DNA of 9,468 nt from JANLYQ01 sp031365725 (GTDB lineage: Bacteria > Actinomycetota > Actinomycetes > JACCUZ01), in the NCBI GenBank assembly GCA_031365725.1, contig JANLYQ010000114.1, positions 1 through 9,468 of the forward strand, written 5' to 3'. Position 1 is the stretch's first letter. Every line of letters begins with the position of its first letter. Under the pieces are notes generated by a model, which was not told where the DNA came from, searched no databases, and worked only from the letters and a program-made list of their open reading frames with translations. Below are positions 5,674 to 9,468 of the stretch, piece by piece. The translations under genes and the position numbers were made by a program.

Positions 5674-7671
5674 CTACTGCTTGCGCAGGTTGAGCTTGAG
5701 CACCTGCGGCGCGTCGATCGGCACTGTCGTGCTGACCCCCGTCGCGCCGACGGCCCAACCCTCGCGCGGGACGGACGACCAGCCGGCCGGCGGCACCACC
5801 GTGAGGTTCAGGGTCGGGGTGATGGTCATCGACTGCGGCGCCACGTAGTCGCGGAAGAACATCCGGTTGCCCACCACGTCGGCCGCGTGCGGGAGGGTGT
5901 AGCTCCACGTCAGCTGGACGGAGGAGTTCGGTGGGAGGGTGACGGCAGCGTCCGCGAAGGTGAGGCCGGACCGTACGACGCCCGAGGCCTGGGAGAAGAA
6001 CCGTGCCGCAGTGGGCTGCTTGACGAGCTTCGCGCCCTTGGGCATCAGGTTGATGACCAGGTTGGTGGCCCAGCGGGTGTCATAGCCACGGTGCCGGTCG
6101 GCGTAGGCGAGCGTGCTGTTGTACGGCGGGGTGGGGTTCTCCAGCCGTATGGTGCGGGTGACGGTGGCCGAGCCGTCGGCGCGCAGCACGACCTTCTCCG
6201 AAACGGTGCGCTTCTGGAAGACGTCCATCTTGTTGCCGTTGCCGTTCTGGGTGTAGACGGCCGTCAGGTTGCCGCTGTCCCGCACCGGCTGGGTGCCACC
6301 GAGGCCCTTGTCGACGACGACCTTCTGCAGGCTCGGGTCGCGGAAGTAGAGCTGCAGGTGCCGACCCGGCACCGCGAGGCCGAGGGCGCGGGCCTTGCCG
6401 ATCAGGCCGCCGCCCTTGGTGAGCCGGCCCAGCATCTGGGTCATCAGCTTGTTGTTGATGTCGTGGCGGGCCGCGACCGAGGAGTCGTCACTGCCGAACG
6501 TGTAGGCCTTGACCACGAGCTTCTGCACGATGTTCTTGCCGGTGATGGTGCCGTAGAACTTCGTCTTGATCGGGCCGGTCACGTCGAGCAGGTGACCGAG
6601 TGCGGTGATGTCCAGAGCGATGACACCGTCGGTCTTGATGCCGAAGTTGACCGGGGTCGCGCGCACCATCTGCTCCCCGGAGACTGCGAAGTCCGGGTTG
6701 ACGTTGGTGTTGACGAAGCGCTGCGGCTGACCGGCCGGCGGCTGGAACGGGTCGTCCTTGCCGGTGAGGCGCTTCCAGAAGAACTGCGCGTTGACGCGGG
6801 TCAGCGCCGAGGTCGAGCCCTTCTTGACGATCGTCATCTTCCCGTTGGCGAAGGACACGAAGGCCACCGACAGCGGGGCGCCACCCGAGGCCCGCATCTC
6901 GGCGGGATTCATGATCGCGATGAGGTAGGTCTTCTTGCCGCTGGCTCCGACCGTCGTCGGCAGCGACTGGAGCACCGGGGAGAGCGCGTCGAGCTCGCGA
7001 CGCGACGAGGCGACCTTGGCCAGCGCCGTCTTCTTCTTGGCCAGCGCCTCGCTGCCCTTAGGGCCTTTGCCGGTCACCTGGTTCAGCTCGGTGGTCGCGA
7101 GGTCGAGGGCGTGCCGGATCGAGGCGACCGACTGCTGGGCCTCGGTGATGGCGGGGATGCTGAACGCTCCGTTGGCGAAGAGCTTGCTGTCCGCGCCGGA
7201 GAAGTTCTCATAGACGGCGAGCGCGTCCCGCCCGGAGCGGGTGAGGATCGTGGCTGCGGCCAGCAGGTGGTCGAGGTCGCGCACCGTGTTGCCGACGTAC
7301 GGCAGGCCCTTGGCGGTGCGCACGTCCTTGCTCTGCGCGGCGGCTTTCGCATCGGCGAGGGCGGTCTCACCGGCCTTGAGGTGCGCGATCGCCGCCGGCT
7401 CGTCCCCGGCCTTGAGGGTGTCCTTGAACAGCTGCAGCTCGGTCTGAGCAACGGCAGCCTTGTCCTGCACGACCCGGGAGCTCGCGAGCAGGCCCTTGGC
7501 GAGGTTGTAGGACCAGACGCCACCGACGACCCCCATCGACAGCAGGAGGACCACGATCACCAGCAGGATGGTCCGACGATGTCGTCGAAGCCGCCGCGGC
7601 GGCTTGCTGGCGCGGCGCCGGCCGGGCTCGGGCGCCGTCTCGACGTCGGAGCGGGACTCGGTGGAGGTCAC
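5674..7671 (-). CDS. DUF4012-domain membrane-anchored protein
   Basis: A 665-residue protein of unknown biochemical function carrying a DUF4012 domain. The N terminus is charged and basic (RRLRRHRR, 26-33), followed by one membrane segment (about 34-54), so most of the chain should lie outside the membrane. Residues 55-240 are alanine-, lysine- and leucine-rich and look helical (GLPYVGNTVRDLDHL at 122-136 is typical). The DUF4012 core follows: NPAEMRASGG (255-264), NTNVNPDF (321-328) and DGVIALDITALGHLLDVTGPI (348-368). Residues about 485-660 look beta-rich and end in LNLRKQ. The start is GTG with AGGA 8 nt upstream; no ATG or GTG occurs in frame between it and the putative promoter. From general knowledge, such proteins often occur near exopolysaccharide genes; here it converges on rmlC, so a role in surface glycan export or attachment is plausible but inferred. 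Confidence 0.9.
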   Translation of the reverse strand: MTSTESRSDVETAPEPGRRRASKPPRRLRRHRRTILLVIVVLLLSMGVVGGVWSYNLAKGLLASSRVVQDKAAVAQTELQLFKDTLKAGDEPAAIAHLKAGETALADAKAAAQSKDVRTAKGLPYVGNTVRDLDHLLAAATILTRSGRDALAVYENFSGADSKLFANGAFSIPAITEAQQSVASIRHALDLATTELNQVTGKGPKGSEALAKKKTALAKVASSRRELDALSPVLQSLPTTVGASGKKTYLIAIMNPAEMRASGGAPLSVAFVSFANGKMTIVKKGSTSALTRVNAQFFWKRLTGKDDPFQPPAGQPQRFVNTNVNPDFAVSGEQMVRATPVNFGIKTDGVIALDITALGHLLDVTGPIKTKFYGTITGKNIVQKLVVKAYTFGSDDSSVAARHDINNKLMTQMLGRLTKGGGLIGKARALGLAVPGRHLQLYFRDPSLQKVVVDKGLGGTQPVRDSGNLTAVYTQNGNGNKMDVFQKRTVSEKVVLRADGSATVTRTIRLENPTPPYNSTLAYADRHRGYDTRWATNLVINLMPKGAKLVKQPTAARFFSQASGVVRSGLTFADAAVTLPPNSSVQLTWSYTLPHAADVVGNRMFFRDYVAPQSMTITPTLNLTVVPPAGWSSVPREGWAVGATGVSTTVPIDAPQVLKLNLRKQ

Positions 7672-7721
7672 AGATCCTGTCCTGGTCGAGGGCGGCAGGC
7701 GTGCCGGGCGCGAAGGCGTCA

Positions 7722-7733
7722 GGGCGCGCGCCC
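7722..7733. repeat. 12-bp perfect palindrome in DUF4012 leader
   Basis: GGGCGCGCGCCC is fully self-complementary. It sits about 50 nt before the GTG of the DUF4012 gene and just downstream of the putative -10. It could be a protein-binding site, but self-complementary GC strings arise easily in DNA this GC-rich. Confidence 0.3.
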
Positions 7734-7746
7734 ATGCGGGCCCTCC

Positions 7747-7777
7747 ACTGTAGACGTCGCAGATCAGCGAAAGGTTC
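7747..7777 (-). promoter_or_regulatory. Putative promoter of DUF4012 gene
   Basis: On the minus strand TACAGT (7752-7747) matches TANNNT and would start a leader of roughly 65-70 nt before the GTG at 7671. Overlapping it is a possible ECF-sigma pattern: CGAACC-like sequence (GAACC at 7777-7773), 16 nt, then CGTC (7756-7753), resembling the GGAAC and CGTT elements with one mismatch in each. I cannot tell which class applies, or whether either is used. The 144-bp gap to the upstream glycosylase gene supports a separate promoter somewhere here. Confidence 0.35.
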
Positions 7778-7815
7778 GCGGCGACCGGCGTCGGGTGGCG
7801 CAGGTCACGTCCGCC

Positions 7816-8676
7816 TCACTTGAGCAGGCGCGACATCCGCCGGTCCGCCAGCGGCTTGCCGCCCGTCTGGCAGGTCGCGCAGTACTGCAGCGACGAGTCG
7901 GCGAACGACACCTCGCGGACCTCGTCGCCGCAGACCGGGCAGGGCAGCCCGGTGCGCCCGTGCACCCGCATCGCGGTCTTCTTCTCCTTCTTCAGCTGCC
8001 CGGCCGCCAGCCCGTGCGCCCGGTCGACGGCCCCCCGCAGCACCTCCTGCAGGGCGGCGTACAGCGTCTCGACCTCGCTCTCGGTCAGCGCGGAGCCGAG
8101 CCGGAAGGGGGACAGGCGCGCAGCGTGCAGGACCTCGTCGGAGTAGGCGTTGCCGACCCCGGCCAGCACCGACTGGTCCCGCAGCAGGCCCTTGAGCTGC
8201 TGGCGCGAGCTCGTCAGCAGCGCCCCCAGGTCAGCTGCCTCGAAGCCCGGCGCCAGCGGGTCGGGCCCCAGCCGAGCCACCCCGGGTACGTCGGTGGGCG
8301 CCTGCACGACGTACATCGCCAGTCGCTTCTGGGTCCCTGCTTCGGTGAGGTCGAAACCGGAGCCGTCGTCGAGGTGGACCCGGGCGGCGAGCGGGCCCTT
8401 GCCCATTCGCGGCGGGACCTGGGACAGCGCGTCGGACCAGCGCAGCCAGCCGGCCCGGGCCAGGTGGATCACCAGGTGCAGGCCGGAGACGTCCAGGTCC
8501 AGGAACTTGCCGTGCCGCGACACCGCGGCGATCTCGAGGCCCTGCAGCGAGGTCACCGGCGGGTCGTAGGTCTTGAGCACGCTCAGCGCGGCGAGGTCGA
8601 CCCGGGCTACGACGCGACCGACCGCACGCTCAGTGAGGAAGGCGACCAGCGCCTCGACCTCGGGCAGCTCGGGCAC
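7816..8676 (-). CDS. Fpg/Nei-family DNA glycosylase/AP lyase
   Basis: Base-excision-repair protein of the Fpg/Nei family, expected to remove oxidised bases and cut the abasic site by beta,delta-elimination. The 286 residues have the family N terminus (V/M)PELPEVEAL with catalytic Pro2 and Glu3, Lys57 in RHGKFL, a helix-two-turn-helix GVGNAYSDEVLHAARLSP (173-190), and a C-terminal zinc finger with Cys246, Cys249, Cys266 and Cys269. The GTG start is fixed because Pro2 must follow the initiator; the frame stays open upstream but the extension would put the catalytic proline deep inside the chain. It departs from classic MutM: HLARAGWL where HLxMSGxL is usual, TEAGTQKRLAMYV where the Arg-Phe-Gly stretch is expected, and ADSSLQYC instead of GRST(Y/F)C in the zinc finger. 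I therefore do not assign 8-oxoguanine specificity or the names fpg, mutM or nei. It is divergent from the CAP gene. Confidence 0.92.
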   Translation of the reverse strand: MPELPEVEALVAFLTERAVGRVVARVDLAALSVLKTYDPPVTSLQGLEIAAVSRHGKFLDLDVSGLHLVIHLARAGWLRWSDALSQVPPRMGKGPLAARVHLDDGSGFDLTEAGTQKRLAMYVVQAPTDVPGVARLGPDPLAPGFEAADLGALLTSSRQQLKGLLRDQSVLAGVGNAYSDEVLHAARLSPFRLGSALTESEVETLYAALQEVLRGAVDRAHGLAAGQLKKEKKTAMRVHGRTGLPCPVCGDEVREVSFADSSLQYCATCQTGGKPLADRRMSRLLK

Positions 8677-8733
8677 GCGCTCGAGTCTGCACCACGGGAA
8701 GGGCCGCGTCACCCGGACAGCGGAGTCATGCCC

Positions 8734-8749
8734 CGGCGCTGCGGCGCCG
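8734..8749. repeat. Short perfect hairpin in divergent gap
   Basis: CGGCGC and GCGCCG form a 6-bp stem around a 4-nt loop (TGCG), midway in the 115-bp gap between the glycosylase and CAP starts. It may be an operator shared by the divergent genes. I found no convincing -10/-35 pair in this gap; TAATGA at 8753-8758 is the closest plus-facing -10-like string but lacks the final T. Confidence 0.25.
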
Positions 8750-8779
8750 ACGTAATGAGGGCACCCCCACTCAGACCAC

Positions 8780-8784
8780 GGAGG
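8780..8784 (+). promoter_or_regulatory. Shine-Dalgarno site of CAP gene
   Basis: GGAGG lies 7 nt before the first and 10 nt before the second of two adjacent in-frame ATG codons (8792 and 8795). It supports a start here rather than at the GTG codons further in (codons 13 and 24). Confidence 0.7.
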
Positions 8785-8791
8785 CACCTCG

Positions 8792-9468
8792 ATGATGCTC
8801 GGCCCCGCTCGCGGCAACCGGCAGGGAGTGACCCCACGGGGCGCTCGCGCCGTTGCCGCTGTGCTGCCGGCGGGTCGAGGACGCTCCCGAGGAGCCGACG
8901 CGGTCCTCGCCGCCTCGATCGCGGCGCTGCTGGTGCTGGTGGCGCTGGTCACCGGCACGCTGACCGCCGTCGCGGCGCACGCCAGCACGGTGGAGGACAC
9001 CTTCGCCGCCAAGCTCAACTACGCCCGCACCTCGCGCGGCGTGCCGCGGCTCGTCCCACGGGACGCTCTCGTGGCCGTGGCCCGGGCGCAGGCCGCCCGG
9101 ATGGCCGCGCAGGACCGGCTCTTCCACAACCCGAAGCTCACCACCGACGTGACCAACTGGCGCTGGGTCGGGGAGAACGTCGGCTACGGCCCGGACGCGC
9201 TGGCCGTGCACTCGGCCTTCATGCACTCCGAGGGTCACCGCGCCAACATCCTGGACCGGGACTACACCGAGGTCGGCATCGGCGCCGTCGTGGTCGATGG
9301 CCGCGTATGGGTCGCCGAGGTGTTCCGCCGCCCGATGACCGTGACGGCCGTCGCCAGCACGGTCCGGACGACCACGAGCGCGGCCGGGTCGACCGCCGCG
9401 GGCTTCAGTGGGTTCAGCCACACGCTGCGGCCGGGCAGCGCCGGTGCCGACGTACGCCGGGTGCAAGC
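8792..9468 (+). CDS. Secreted CAP (SCP-like) domain protein with peptidoglycan-binding domain, partial
   Basis: The first 225 residues of an exported CAP-superfamily protein; the gene continues past the right edge. A basic 38-residue N region (seven Arg in the first 33) precedes one hydrophobic stretch (about 38-62, AVLAASIAALLVLVALV...), which may be a signal peptide cleaved after AHA-64 or a signal anchor. The CAP domain spans roughly 68-181: FHNP with His112, GEN with Glu128, SEGHRANIL with Glu147 and His149, then YTEVGIGAVVVDGRVWVAEVF. Thus the His/Glu pairs of the CAP cavity are all present. A Thr/Ser/Ala linker (183-210) leads to LRPGSAGADVRRVQ (212-225), which matches the start of a type-1 peptidoglycan-binding domain, implying cell-wall attachment. 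The biochemical role of bacterial CAP proteins is mostly unsettled. ATG start with GGAGG 7 nt upstream. It is divergent from the glycosylase gene. Confidence 0.9.
   Translation, partial: MMLGPARGNRQGVTPRGARAVAAVLPAGRGRSRGADAVLAASIAALLVLVALVTGTLTAVAAHASTVEDTFAAKLNYARTSRGVPRLVPRDALVAVARAQAARMAAQDRLFHNPKLTTDVTNWRWVGENVGYGPDALAVHSAFMHSEGHRANILDRDYTEVGIGAVVVDGRVWVAEVFRRPMTVTAVASTVRTTTSAAGSTAAGFSGFSHTLRPGSAGADVRRVQ

Noticed and set aside
7367..7735. Minus-strand ATG with a strong GGAGGG just upstream, opening a 122-codon frame out of phase with the DUF4012 gene
   Set aside because: The frame overlaps the DUF4012 coding region, is Arg/Ala/Gly-rich with no domain, and the putative transcription start would fall only a few bases before this ATG. 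A short leader peptide is not fully excluded.
8677..9018. Upstream in-frame extension of the glycosylase to an ATG at 9018
   Set aside because: It would bury the essential N-terminal proline and overlap the divergent CAP gene antisense. The GTG at 8676 gives the exact family N terminus.
1..9468. Search for CRISPR arrays, tRNA/rRNA genes, insertion sequences, phage or defence systems
   Set aside because: No regularly spaced repeats, cloverleaf-like segments, transposase or integrase frames, or defence-type domains were seen by eye; all coding space is explained by the eight genes listed.

Overview
The window looks like chromosomal DNA from a high-GC Gram-positive bacterium (Actinomycetota). 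The base composition is strongly GC-rich, codons overwhelmingly end in G or C, GTG starts are common, and the protein families are typical of actinomycete cell-surface loci. I cannot name a genus. All eight genes belong to recognisable families. I found no tRNA, rRNA, CRISPR array, insertion sequence or integrase.

Left half (1-4132, minus strand): a four-gene run transcribed right to left, rmlD then three glycosyltransferases. The gaps are 3 nt (rmlD to the DUF1972-type transferase), a 4-nt GTGA stop/start overlap (to the second transferase) and 46 nt (to the third, which runs off the left edge). This reads as one operon.

Centre (4133-5643): a 38-bp divergent control region separates rmlD from the plus-strand pair rmlA-rmlC. 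Both outward genes have a TANNNT -10-like hexamer exactly 8 nt before their ATG and no clear Shine-Dalgarno sequence, which suggests paired leaderless transcripts. RmlA, RmlC and RmlD are three of the four enzymes that make dTDP-L-rhamnose. rmlB (dTDP-glucose 4,6-dehydratase) is not in the window. The three transferases probably use dTDP-rhamnose and other sugar donors to build a surface polysaccharide or wall glycan.

Right half: a 665-residue membrane-anchored DUF4012 protein (minus strand) converges on rmlC with a 30-bp gap. Upstream of it, also on the minus strand, is an Fpg/Nei-family DNA glycosylase with atypical lesion-recognition residues. Divergent from the glycosylase is a secreted or membrane-anchored CAP (SCP-like) protein with the beginning of a C-terminal peptidoglycan-binding domain, cut by the right edge.

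Nothing here stands out as a wholly new system. The points most worth a second look are the symmetric rmlA/rmlD promoter region, the DUF4012 protein beside a rhamnose-glycan cluster, the DUF1972 transferase lacking the GT4 glutamate pair, and the divergent Fpg-like protein.
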